Below are positions 36,691 through 50,100 of a DNA stretch of 64,000 nucleotides, one piece after another (position 1 is the first letter of the stretch; each line of letters begins with the position of its first letter). Source of the DNA: Gordionus sp. m RMFG-2023 (taxonomy: Eukaryota > Nematomorpha > Gordioida > Chordodea > Parachordodidae). Where the stretch lies: positions 7,447,985 through 7,511,984 of the forward strand of contig NC_088776.1 in assembly GCF_954871325.1 (NCBI RefSeq), read 5' to 3'. The notes below the pieces were generated by a model. That model was not told the origin of the DNA and did not search any database. It saw only the letters and a list, made by a program, of their open reading frames with translations. The translations under genes and the position numbers were made by a program.

Positions 36691-37160
36691 CCTATATATC
36701 ATTTTTAAACAAATTAGTTTTTATTTTAAAAAATAATAAAAAAGGTTTTTATATAGTTTAGACATTGTACCTCAAAAACTGGAAAAGAAAAATATGAAAA
36801 AAATTTATTTTTATGTCCCTAAGAAACCCTCAAACATGGCGAATTTATGAGGTCTAAAATGTAAAGTCTAGGTGATCTCACGAGTATATTATGAAATTAT
36901 TTCGATGAAAACTAGTGTATATATTTTTTTTTATAGATATATCAATATTTATCAATCATTTTTAAATTTTAAATAATTAAAATGTTAACCATCTAGCAGT
37001 ATAAATTATTTTAAAAAATTCAAACAAATCAAATTTAACATAATGAATTATAATTTTTTATATTATACTTAAAACTATTACCATTACTAAGAGGGGGGGG
37101 GGAGGTTGAAAAAAATTTTTATACCCAAAAAAAGGTCTTTTGAAAATATAGCCCCCTGAG

Positions 37161-37609
37161 CAGCGTCTACATGAGCGGGAGGAACAGTTTGCATCCTATT
37201 TTTTGAGGGGGGTAGGGGTAGGCGGCTTTAATGGGGGTAGGATAAATTTTTTGGGGGAATATCTATTGAATTTTGAGATGAAATAGTACAAAATTTATTG
37301 CTGTAAAAATTAATACTTTTATTATAGAACTATTATAATACAATTCATCGATTAAATCTATATATTGCAAACAATTATACATATTGTTTTCCAAATAAAA
37401 CTTTCTGCTATCCTTTTAAATTACATTTAAAAGGTTTAGATATTTCAGCAAGCTCATAAAATTATAATAATAAATTCATTGTAAATAATGGAGGATTTAA
37501 TTGAAATTATTATCTAAAAAATAAATCCTTTAGATAATTTTTTAGGGGGGTAGGCAAAGGTTTTTGAAGGGGGTTTGCACCCAGTGAAAATCCTGTCATG
37601 TAGACACTG
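37161..37609. mobile_element. hAT-type MITE with perfect CCCCTGAG duplication
   Basis: Inverted ends CAGCGTCTACATGAGCGGG and, complemented, CAGTGTCTACATGACAGGA. The 8-bp duplication CCCCTGAG lies at 37153-37160 and 37610-37617. The G-rich left interior contains GAGGGGGGTAGGGGTAGGCGG. A decayed relative is at 7105-7584. It sits between the piggyBac-like left motif and the transposase, so it probably inserted into that element. Confidence 0.93.
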
Positions 37610-37879
37610 CCCCTGAGAATCGAATAATATGTTTCTTTTATAATTTTTTATCTCGACCTAATTATTCGATTCATAAATATTCGAAAATTTATTCATAAAA
37701 ATTTTAAATTATTTGTACCCTCTTCCTTGCTGAACATTTTTTTCTTATGCACCTGTTTTGTCAATTCAATTAAAATTATCAAAATAATAGATGACTAATT
37801 AAAAAATCAAGATTCTATAAAATAAATATTTAATTTTTAATTAAAATTTTTAAATGAATCGTTTCTAAAATGACTTAAC

Positions 37880-39113
37880 AAATGACGGAGTTTTAACTGC
37901 TGGTGAATTGGAGATTTATAATTCAATTGATGACTACATTCCAGAACCATCTGCTACAAGAAGCTATTCTGTAATTTCTCGCCATTTAAAATGGAAAAAA
38001 CAGATACGTTATATTCTACAATCCCTTTCAATGGGGAAAATGAAAATAAAATACTTGAAGACAATTTGCATAATAATAATCCATCAGATATTTTTAATTT
38101 TCGGCGAAGACTTATACTCCCTAATTGTAGATCAAAGTAATATTTATGCAAAACAAATAAATAAGTCTAATAATGTAAAACCATCCCAGATATTAAGAGA
38201 TTTATTGGAATTCTATTATTTACTGGATATCATTATTTCCACAGTAAAAGATGCTTGTCTAATAATAGTGATATTTCTATTCCAATATTCCGGAATACAA
38301 TGGCCCAATTAAAATTACTAAATTTGAAATATAATATTCATTTGACAGACAATACTAAAAACATATACATAATAGATTTTATAAAGTTAGGCCTTACAAA
38401 ACCAAATTATCATAAAATGTATTTTGATAATTTCTATACCTCAAAACTTTTGTCATACTTAAAACAAATGGGATATTTTACAATTGGAACTGTGAGGGAT
38501 AATAGAATGGAGCATTGGCCAGTTGAATCTATAAATGCTGTATCAAAAAAGAAAGAGGATATTATGATTATAGGTTCGAAAAATTAAACGAAATATTTAT
38601 AGTTCGTTGGAATTATAATAGTGGTGACGAGGTATTCCAAGAAAATATCTTCTAAAATAAAAATTCCTCAACCAAATATGATCACTGTTTATAACAAACA
38701 CATGGGTGGAGTTGATTTGTGTAATAATCCCATATCTAATATAGAATAAAAAGAGAGAAAAAAGGGCGGTGGCCAATATTTACCAATTTTATCGATGTAG
38801 CTTTGGTAAATTCGTGGAAAATTTGGAAATTCATGAATCGAGAGAAGAAGAGATTGCTTGCATTTAGGCGAGAAGTTACTACTTCCTTTGAACACCAATA
38901 AAAATTGAAGATTTAAGTTCAGGGCACGCAAGCCAGTTTGCATTATAGAGCGAAAACCCTACTGATTCATCTGGAAATTATTTATCCAAAATTATAGATG
39001 GAAAAAGACGTAGATGTAGATATTGCCATAAGCACTCAAAATATATGTGCCAAACATGTCGAATCACACTTCATACTAAATGTTTCAAGGATTTTCATAA
39101 TATATAAACATTT
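37880..39113 (+). pseudogene. piggyBac-type transposase pseudogene
   Basis: Pieces of a PGBD/piggyBac transposase lie in order on the plus strand. An N-terminal part (37908-38312) is followed by the catalytic-core segment KMYFDNFYTSKLLSYLKQMG then GTVRDNRM (about 38255-38587). Next comes NMITVYNKHMGGVDLCNN at about 38678-38735, and finally the C-terminal cysteine-rich zinc domain RCRYCHKHSKYMCQTC then TKCFKDFHN before a stop at 39113. Several frameshifts and stops separate the pieces, and the start of the core is missing or unrecognisable. The order and the terminal C2-rich module are diagnostic of piggyBac. It is dead. Confidence 0.88.
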
Positions 39114-39196
39114 TTTCGTTTTTATTATAAATTACAAAAAAAAGAATAAAATTTCTATTGTTTTTTGATCTTTATTATACATAATTTTTATCTTTT

Positions 39197-39232
39197 TTAA
39201 CCTCTTAATGGTTAACGGTGCAGATATGCACC
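39197..39232 (+). repeat. piggyBac-like terminal motif 2
   Basis: TTAACCTCTTAATGG followed by TTAACGGTGCAGATATGCACC. Same orientation as the motif at 36650, although a right end should be inverted. It may be the left end of a second, otherwise lost, element. The homology to motif 1 extends left of the inner TTAA, so the true terminus is probably the outer TTAA at 39197. Confidence 0.45.
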
Positions 39233-39579
39233 AGGCTAGATTTTCTATTTAGAATTATTTTTTTCTGCTGATTTTTTTAGAATATCATATTTGAGCATTA
39301 ATCAATATAATTTGAAAAAATTGAGCATTTTTATCCACTAGAAAAATCTTGACTATTAATGGGTTTATTCAACTATTAAACTTATTTAATGTGCAAAACT
39401 TTCTGAACTCGATTTTTGTTTTTCTATCTTTAACATTAAGCGGAAGTCTCTGGTTGACATGCTCTTATCACATTCTTGAAAGCTGGATTAAGCAAATATA
39501 AGTTGTATATTTTATTTTATTTAGTATAATAAACACTTGGTAAAAATGAACTAATAAATAATAACTCTTTGATGTCGCG

Positions 39580-39982
39580 CTGTGGCGTAGCTAGGAATTT
39601 TCCTTAGAGGGGGTCCATACATTGCCCCCCAGACCAACATTTGACGGGCCTTCGGCTCTTTGGCCGGCCTTCGGCCGGGTTTATCTTACTAATCATAACC
39701 ATATCTTCGATAATATATAATAAATATATTTTTTTAAATGCATCAATAATTTGTTTTATAATTTAGTAGATTATTCTCAATCTTTATAATAATACTATCC
39801 AGAATAATTTCAATAGTAATATAATATCCTTCCACAAATATCAAAACCAGAAAAATATAAATATTATTGGTATTTTGATATAAAGTCACAACTTATAAGT
39901 CTTTTGAACGTATAATCTAAAAATAAATTTTTGCTCTGGGAGGGGTCCAAACCCGAAAACCACCCCCGTAGCTGCGCCACTG
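39580..39982. mobile_element. hAT-type MITE, copy 2
   Basis: Same family and orientation as 36096-36519, with the left end CTGTGGCGTAGCTAGG and right end complementing to CAGTGGCGCAGCTACG. The flanks ATGTCGCG and ATGCCGCG match at seven of eight bases. The first of the three hairpins is degraded. The GGGCCTTCGG and GGCCGGCCTTCGGCC hairpins are still recognisable. Confidence 0.9.
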
Positions 39983-41102
39983 ATGCCGCGCTTATAAATG
40001 TTTTGAAAAATATTGATTTTAATTATAAAGGGAGAACGAGTACGTCTATGACTGTGCAAACGGGGTTAGCAGGCGTATAAATTTTGGTGCTTTTACATTG
40101 ATTTTGATTAGTGTTCTATTCAAGTTAGAGTCGCACAATATTTTTAATATTTCTCGTGGAGTAGTGATCTCAGATCGATTCAAAATAAATGAGCCGGCTT
40201 TAAAGCTAACTCATCCGGCTAATAGAGCCACTCAATTTAAAGTCGTATTTTATGACTCCAGTCGAGTTCAGAGTCGTATTTCAAGAAAACTAATTTTGAT
40301 TACCATTTTTTGCTTATGTAAAATTACTTTCTTTCAAGCTAATTTTGATTTAAATTTCCTTCTTTCAATAATTTGCTTTATTATTGGTTTAGGTAAATTG
40401 GAGTTTTTAAAGAGCTGCCTAATTAATTTTGGCAGCCAAAAAAAAAGCTTTTAATAATTTATTTTAATATCTAAAAATACCTTTAAATATATGTATAATG
40501 GCCAGAATGAATGAGATAAAAAAATAAATAGAAAATATGAGACATACTATAAGTGGGTCAAAAGGCCGGTGTAAGAAAAAACAAAGGTTTTGATAACCAG
40601 TAAAAGTCTAGGGGAGAGAGTAGATATTGAAATATTCTAATTGATGAATATAATAAAGTGGGCTGAATGAGAAGCAAGTAGTGGATTGAGACGAGTGAGA
40701 TTATCGTTAATAATTTAGTCCAATCCAATGGATGGATATATATTGGAATAATAAAAACACATATTGGGACGGAGGAACAGCAGTTAGGAATGAAAAGATT
40801 TAAATTTTGTAAATATCTATGTATTAAACACGCCGTGTCACCACAATATCACGGCAGCTTAACTCAAAAAAACAAGCTGACATGGTAGAGTTAGAAAATT
40901 TTTTGTAGAAGTGTCGAGGGAAGGATATGTATATGTTCTACAGACATTATCTTGTATCAACTACATTCCTTTTAAAATATGCTATAAAGGTACAACAACA
41001 AAAAATTAGCTAACTTATTTATACAAATGTTATATCACATATTACAATATAATATTTAAAACATTTTCACAAATAAATAATATGATAAAGTTTTATATAG
41101 TT
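39983..41102. other. Intergenic stretch downstream of the SMYD gene
   Basis: An open frame of 118 codons at 40098-40454 (plus) has hydrophobic segments but no recognisable domain. I do not call it. The rest shows no feature. Confidence 0.35.
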
Positions 41103-44100
41103 TTATTTGGGATAGATTTCAGGCAAATAAAATTTCCTCATAGTACCAATAATAGATCTATTGATCATAGGTTCATTTAATTGAGTCAAAGGATAGGCGG
41201 CATCCAAAATCTCTAAACACTTTGATAAAAGTAAAAACGAAATTATATATAAATTTTTTTTAAAAAATAGATTAATATTTATTGTTGGAGGTATCTCTTG
41301 ATCAAAAAATTTGAGTTTGGATGAGACCTCGATTAAGAGAGGTACAGTTTTCAGTGGAAATAAAAAAAAACTTGATTTAAATCAAGTAAAATTTTTTCCC
41401 ATAAAAGTCGTAATGAATCAAGAACCTTTTAACTATTTTAGTTATAAAGTATCCAAGAGGGGGATAAAGAGATTTATTCTATAGCATTTTTCGGTAGACC
41501 ATATATTAATATCGGAACGATGGGCTTGACTTGCTGAGAGTCGTGGTAGACAAATATTGAATTCATAGAACTTGATTTGTCTCAACAATGACAACATATA
41601 GTTTATGAAATTCGTCACTTGCATTTGACCTAAATTCCATAAGTTCCAAAATAATGCTTGCTATTCAATCAAATGCCTGAAATATTTAACTTTAGTTTTA
41701 TGGTGAAAAAGTTTCAAATTTGAGAATTTTTTTTTCAAATGGTGTAAATTTCTTGTTAATAAGTTTGAATATGTATTTTTTTTTTAAAGAATATATATAA
41801 ATTTCATTAATCGGATAAACCATTCGTAAGTCATTTTTTAGCGCTACCCTATATATATAAATTTTAAAATGTTTCTTAAATAGAGATATACACAGTAATA
41901 AACCCATTTATAACGGTTCGGGGCCAGAAATATAAACCGTAATAAGAGGAAAGTATCACAATATTATCATGGAATATATCTGTATGTGACCACAAATCAA
42001 AATGTAGGAACCGTGAAAAATGTTATAAATGTATTTCACTATTAAATTGTTCTTCTATAAAACAGAGTTTAGGCGTTGCTAATTGGTCAAATTTTTTGAT
42101 TAATCTTAGAGAGGTCAATTCTATCAATTTACAAAAAATTAGAGATAAAAAATCAAAAGAATATTTTAATTTTAAAATGTAAATTGACATATAATAAGTA
42201 TAATATTATTTATACTTTATTTTTGTAAATGATTAGGTCGGGATTGTAATCTAATACTTTCGACAATACAGCCATCCTATACCAATGAATAGCTAAATAG
42301 ACACTATATTTACCATAATTTTTCCTAAATTATAATAAATATATATTAAAAAAAAATTGTTAGAAATATTTAATTTTAGAATATAACTTATAATTATAGG
42401 AATTTTAGATGGGAAAACCTTTATTTACACTTTTTTGTAAGTAGAATATTCTTCAAATTACATAATACTTACTAAGAAAATATTATCAATGTGATACAAA
42501 TAATTTTAATAAGTGATGGATTCACGGAACAGTAAACTATGATGAACCAGGTTATAATCTAGCTATAAAATTTGTGCTGATTAATGATTTTAATTAAATA
42601 TTTGTTAACATGTTTGTGTATATGAAATATGACATTCATAAAGATTCAAAACAAAAACTTCAAAATATGTCCATTTTCCAAAGCTCTGCACATTTCATAC
42701 GTTATTTTGAAGTTGATCATTGCCTCTCCGTCAGGTTTTGTAATATTTTGTCGCACAACTATCATATTAGCCTCTAATTGTTTCTGCAAGATGGTGTTGT
42801 AAACTATATTCATTGAAACCGGAAATGATATAGCATTCGACTTCTGACCAAAAGATAGAATCTTCTTAGTTAGATATCCATTAAAATAGAGTTCTTGATA
42901 AGATTGTAATTGTTCGAGATCAGAATTAGATTCTTGAAAGTCATATTTTGGTAGACATTCTAAATTTTTGTAAGAAATATTATAAAACTTTAATAGTTCT
43001 TTTAAAAATCTTAGCAAATTTACAAAATTTTAAGAAAATGAAATAAATATATTATAAAGTGTTGATATTTTAATAATTATATTGGCCAAAAATTAAAGAA
43101 ATAACCATCTGTTATATCTATTATAAATTCGTCCTCCATGCTATTAGATGATTGATTTTGGGTCTTATCTGGGCAACACAATGAGCAATCACAGGTAAAA
43201 TTGTAAGTGTTTTTAAAGATAAGTTGTCTAGCATAGGTTGTGGCTAACGGATTCCTGTATGAAATACGCACCTTATTGAAAATTATTTTTTTTTGAAATA
43301 GATAAGTTAGATTAAAATGTATGGATGATCTAATTTACTTAATCTCCCACCATTTCCTATTTTTTTAGTGTATTGGTTGGTACAATTATTCTAAAATTAT
43401 TAGAAGGCATTAACCTTGTTTATTTAGGGTTAGGCTAGGCCATAGTTAATAGAGATGATATATAAAATGAATATATAATAATACTATCAAATAGAATCAT
43501 TTGCTATGGAAAGTATTCAAAAAATAATCTGGAAATTTTTATATTAAAAAATAGATATGAGGGATTTTGTCACACATTTCCTATCGGGTAAATCTGTTTC
43601 ATTTAAATTACAAAGCCTTTAATTATAAATCGAACATGGATGATTAAAATATCCCCGAAAATTTAATTAAGGGTGAATTTTATGTTTTCAAATAATATTA
43701 AAATTTTAAATTTAGTTATATTTAAGAATTTATTTAGATCAATTGTGTCATAAATAACATATAAAACATTCATGATACTTTCACATTATTAAATGATTGC
43801 ACACAAAAAAATATAAAACCAAAACATAGAATACGTTAATTGTTTAAATTCATTAACATCCATTTTCGCGCTGATTTTTGAGTATACGCAAAGTTGCGCT
43901 TATTTATCGATTATTTAAATGTTTATTTTTGAATCAAGTTTCATTTTAATTCCGAATAATGAAAAATCCAAAGACGACCAAATTGATAAAAATGTTTTTA
44001 TAAAGTTTAAGATTTAAATGATTGAAACTTTTATGTTGTGGTCATTTAAGGACTTTTTATAGGTTACGAAGGTAAGAGTGTTAGATATGCTTTTGATTAG

Positions 44101-47100
44101 AGAATACATTTGTATTAAAATTAATTAGAAGATCTAAATCTGTGCTCATAAATTTGGCCAAAACCCGGATAAAAGTGTGCCGAAAAAAGCCCATCCGGTG
44201 TCGTGGAAATATTTTTCATAAATTATATATATAATTTAATGGATAAAGTTAGCAGTTTTAAAAAAATCGGCTCTAATCAAGCCGTTTAACAAAACTACGC
44301 CCATGTTTAAATATCACATTTATTCATATTATTGTTATTATTTCTATTACATATTTTTCCAGGTCATTTGCATTGGGCAAGTAAAGATCTTCAATCAAAA
44401 CCAAGTGTTGCGTCCTTCCGTTAGATATAATAATTCCGTTTGGGACACAGTTATGATTATACTTTGAAGAACTGAATATTTGTAGAAATAATGTTTTATA
44501 AAAAAAAAAACTTTCCTTGTGGGAAAGCAACAAAATTTAAAGTGAAAACTTTAATGACTTAAATGAATAATTCATTCGAACAGATTTATAAATAACATAT
44601 CGTCGGTCTAGAATTGGAGTGCTCCACTTGCGCAAAAGTTTAAAATGAGAAAATCAACATTAAAGTTTAAAATCAAATATAGGAAAAACTTATTGCTCAA
44701 TTTAATTCAAAATTTCAGAGATAATTTATCATATTGTCAATTAATTATAGCCTAAAAAATTTTTAATCAAAAAATTTAACTATAAAATTTATTTGATAAA
44801 ATCAAAATGCAAGTGAAGCAAATATAACACTTTATGATTTTTTTTAAATGTTATAAATGCTTCATTAACATTTTTTTAAATTTAATAAATAAATTGACAC
44901 TATATATCTTTATTTATTTTCTAATTTATTCTTACAATTAATAAAAATGGATATAAAATAAATCTAATATTTAATTAATAATATTTTCCATATATTCTCT
45001 ATCAACTCTGGGCATGAACTCTTACATTGATCTAATATCTTTTTTAGTTTCATCGTTTATTTTGCCATTCGTTTTCGGGATCAATTTAATATGCGAAAAA
45101 TTTGTTGTAACTAATTCTTTGTCAAAATTAGGCCTACGTGTTTTTGAATCCTGTAAAATAGACACTTTATTCATATTATTAGATTTAAACGATAATTTAT
45201 ATTGCAAATAAAAAGGTTCCGTTTTTGAAATTTTTATTGATTTTAATTTAGTGAACGGTATGTGGTTAAATTTGAATTTTTTCGAAGCAGAATGGTAATC
45301 GAAATAATTATTTGAAGTCATTTCAATTAACTCAAATGGGTTTTTGCGATTAGTACCTCTTATTAATCTATAAAGAATTAGAGGGCTATGGATCTCATTT
45401 TTTCTTAAGCATCTTTCTATTTGGCTATACCTCTTGTAAAATCGAATGGCCTGGAGCACCATATTTGATTTGTATTGTTTCGATTTGACTGGTCGTGTTA
45501 TTTGCTAAATAATGTTTTAAACCATAAATTATAAAAGAATTTTTATTTTGGGCGACACAGGAATCAGCCCACAGAATTAGATGAGGGATATTTGGAAATT
45601 TTTTTTAATATCGCATCTACTAATGCTATCACACTGCAAGCTATGTCATTACCAGTTCTTCCGGTTTGGCCTTGATGCCAAATAGCACAATAACCACGTT
45701 TGTCTTGACTGCAATATACAGTTTCATTATAAACAGATAATTTTCTTTTATAATAAGAAGATCCAACCTCAGATCTTGGTAAGGTTATGACATTTTGAAG
45801 GTCAAATGATATGACTAAAATTTTTTTTGACCTAGCTATGATTCTGTCCATACCTCTTTCAATACTCTTCTCAACATAATCATCATGGTGCTTATTGTAG
45901 TTACAAATCTCTTCTTCATTCATATATTCTTTATTAATTAAATACCGCTCACATTTATCGCACCTATCTTTTACTGGTTTAGCAAATCCTATATTAAAAC
46001 TATTTTTAAATATTGTTGTATAATAATGCGCCTTAACAGGAATTCTCGATAATTCATCACATTTTTTAGAATATAGATCATAAAGTATTTTAAAATTGAG
46101 ACTTCCATCAAAGTATTCCTTGGAAGAATCTTTTCGCCTGTAATGAGAATGGACCTTTGGAATGGAGTTTATGTGATCGATGATGAAATCTTTATCTTGA
46201 TCAGAAATAACTTTTTTAGTATTTTTACCTTGACTGGTGGAAATTAAATAAAAATAGATATCCAAAATTATCAAAAAATACGAGAGATTATTTTGATTAA
46301 ATAAATAAATTTTATATTTACATCACCTAATAAATTCCTAGTTTAAAAAAAGAATTTTGATTCAGTTAAATTTTGAGAGTTGGTTCTTAGCCCTGTTTTT
46401 ATGGTAATGCTTCATGATTTTTTTTTCCATGTTTATTTAAAACTAGAAATTAAGGGTTTTATAAAATATATCAGGTTAAACCTAGTCACAACAATAATAA
46501 CTTAGAAATAAGCAAATATGTGGATGAAGCCACAATTTGTAATAATACAAATCCATTAGACTGGTGGAAATTAAATAAAAATAGATATCCAAAATTATCA
46601 AAAATTGCCAGCTTGATTAAATAAAAAAAATGAAATTTATTATATTAACAAACTAATACATAATAATTCATATATTTAATTTATAATATGTAATAATATA
46701 AAATTTACCTCGACATTAAAATAGGAATAGAGATAAATATAATGAAAATTATACGATTCAATATGGAAAGCAAAAAATTAAAAAAGGAGGGAAATACAAC
46801 ACGTGATTAAATAAGATAATATGATAGGGCATGCATATGAAGCAAAAATTACATCGTTATATGAAAATAGACAGAGCTATAACTTTGGCAAAAATTAATA
46901 TTTTTTAATCTAGTTTTTATTTTTATATATATTAGGAATAAATAAATTATTATCCACTTCTAACTCAAAAATTTTGAAAATGTCGAGTGGAGCACTTAAT
47001 TTTAGACCGACGATATATTAATTAAAAATAATAATTAAATAAAAGTATTGTCTCCAGTAAGTCACCATCATTCATTTAAATATTAATTGGCTAATGAATT

Positions 47101-50100
47101 AAATATTTATATTTACACGATACAGCGGCCAGTCAAAGAAGGATGGGTTAATTATAACATCTCCCCCAACCCCCAATATTTAATGGCAGACGAATCAGAA
47201 ATTTTAATTTATTTTTAAAAAATATTTAGGCCCCAGATTGGTCTTTGGGCTAGCTCTCAGGACTCTACCTCTAAGCGGATAGATTTTTTGATTAGCTCTC
47301 AAATGACAATTATTTTCAGAAAAAATATATTTTATATAAAATCCCATTTAAGGTTTGTATTTAAAATATTTGTTAATTATTTTTCTTCTTCAAATACAAA
47401 TGTTTTATTTCATCTCATTTTACAATATTTTACTAATTGGTGTATTCTTAAATTACGCCGAAAAGAAAATGTTTTAATCATGTGATGAGTTGCGCAACGG
47501 AATGGGGTATGCGAGAACGGGCGCTTTTTTTCACCCAAGTTTCGAATTATTTTTTATCGTCTTCTGCTAAGGCCTCGAACATTGAATAATGTTACACTTA
47601 GACATGGCGATTCATTCATTTTAATATTTACCAATATACAAATCAGCTGGTGACCCGCCATTTTGTTGTCCGCAATATAAATAATTTATATTGACAATTT
47701 TATAAAAATTCAACTATAAATCAAAATGGCATTGTCATCAGCTGATTTGCATACAACCTTTTTGTATTTAACTAATTCGAGAGAATTAATTCTTTCTCCT
47801 CTTTCATAATATTTATTTTAAATTTGAATATATACTTGAGGAAAATTCCGACACCTATTTCTTGCCGGTGTTCGTCCCTGATATAAAATGAATTAGTCGT
47901 AATCTATAAATTTAAATAGAAAAGATATAATATGACAGCGGATGAATACTTTTATTTGTAATTAATTATACGCTTTAGGGTCGCAGTCGGATAATGCCAG
48001 ACACGCAAAATGGTCTCCATTTAAATATAATACCCTCTGTTTTAAATGGTCTAAAAATAACGAAACCGAAGGGTAGACCAATTTAAAAAAAAAAATTTCA
48101 ATTATATGATGGATCATTTTAAAAAAAAACATTCATTCGTATCTCAAATTTTTCTATTTCCGTTTTGAAAATTATTTTTTTTAAATTAGATGTATATAAT
48201 TATTTAAGGTGAAATCTAAAAAAAAAATAGACTCAGCCTGTTAAATTAATCAAAATCCCCCTCAAAAAATGCCCAGGCTGGAAATAATTTTCTTAAAAAA
48301 TTCGCACCTAAAATCCAACAGATGTTCGATAACTCTAAAGAATTTTTTTAGCCTTTTAAATGACCCAGTAATAATATCATGTTTTAATATAAATTAAAAT
48401 TTCGCCATATTTAATTTAGCGCGAACCTATAAATAGCATCCTCTGATAATACTCTTTCAAATATTAGAATGTTACATTTCTTACATTTGATTCAATGACA
48501 CATATAATACCTAGACTGACGATTCATTCATTAAAAGTGTACATCAATGCAAATCAGCTGGGGAGGGCATCTTGGTTACACTAATCATTATTAAAATTTT
48601 AAACGAGAGCCTAATTTATTCCTATATCTGATGCAAACTTTATTAAAGATTTACCGGATCATCGAGATAATAAGGAAGCAAGGATTAATTTAATAGTAGT
48701 TTTTAACATGAGAATAATTACTACATAGGTTACCAAAATGGCGGGTCCAGCTGATTTGCTTTTAAAGACGCTTAAAAATGCATTTTAATGAATGAATCGG
48801 TATTATATATGCCATTGATTTGATTTTAGTTTTCATTTACAATTTTGTGAAAAATTTGAATTATGGTCTATTTTAAAAATTATATATAATAAGAGATTTT
48901 CTGTTTTATCGCAGATTATGCATTTCAAAATTGTATCATGCAAATTTATAATTTTTTTGCATAATAAGCGCAAAAGTAAACGTTAAAAGTGAATGCCTCA
49001 ATTTGAAATCCCCAATTAATGATCGTTTATTTTAATAAAAACTGGAGTATTGATTCTAATTTTTTGTATAAAATATCTAAACACCATCGTTTATTAACAA
49101 TATAAACAAAAATTGTTTAAAGGTGTAGTGAGTTTGCCTAGTCGCATAGATCTGGGTTCGAATCTAGGAAAATTTTGGATTTTTCTCCTGAACCTAACCA
49201 GGTGGGGGTGTGCAACTAGGTATGATAAAGTGGACCAGAAAATATTCCCTTAATTTCACCTTTTAATATTTAAAAATGGGTCTTATTGAATTTTAATAAA
49301 TTTGGTTGTTTTCTTTGGGAAACTCTATAATTTTTATTTGCTATATTGATATTAATTTTTAACTTTGAGGGAGTTACTTTCACTTTCCATTTTACCCGAG
49401 ATGGGAGGGTAAAAACTTTTTAAAATGAGGAGAAGATCAAATAAAACCTAAAAAAAGAGCGGATGATTAGGAATTTAGATGGAGAAGACAGATTTCTCTG
49501 GAGTTTTTTTTGCCTGAATTAAATAACCTCATTTGGTATCATTAGTATATCTGTGGTTATTTTTTTAAGATTCCCCAAAACTTGGTGGGGGGGGGGGGAT
49601 GATTGGAATGAAAAAATTATTTTTAAGGTCCGCACTTTATTAGAGGATCAGGAAAACTTTGACATTGTTTTTAATATTTTAAAGATTTACTATTTTATTA
49701 TTTTACATTTTAGATTCTTGGAAGATTTTAAGCTTATGAATAGTAAAAAAAAAATAATAAATAAATAACAATTTCTAATTCTAGTAATTTATACCGTAAA
49801 TATGGTTGAATGTAGTAATCATTTTTTTTGAAAATAATACTTTATTTAACCTACCTTGCACCATATATGGGGCATTGTGTACTCATATTTATCCAATATT
49901 GCCTTGGGCAATGAATCTTTGATTAATTCAAGAAGAGAAGTTATTTTGGAACCGGAAATCTTCATTTCCTCAAGAAAGTGCTCCTTTAAATCCATGAACT
50001 TGTATTTGTTCAATTTAATTTTTTCATTGCAATAAGATATCAATTTTTCTGGGTTCTTAGTTGATTCGCGCTTTGAATTAATATATTTTAAAAAAAAATT

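Noticed and set aside
40098-40454. 118-codon plus-strand open frame
   Set aside because: No domain, no splice or promoter context; hydrophobic AT-driven composition.
49118-49200. tRNA gene
   Set aside because: Only the B box is good; acceptor and anticodon stems cannot be formed.
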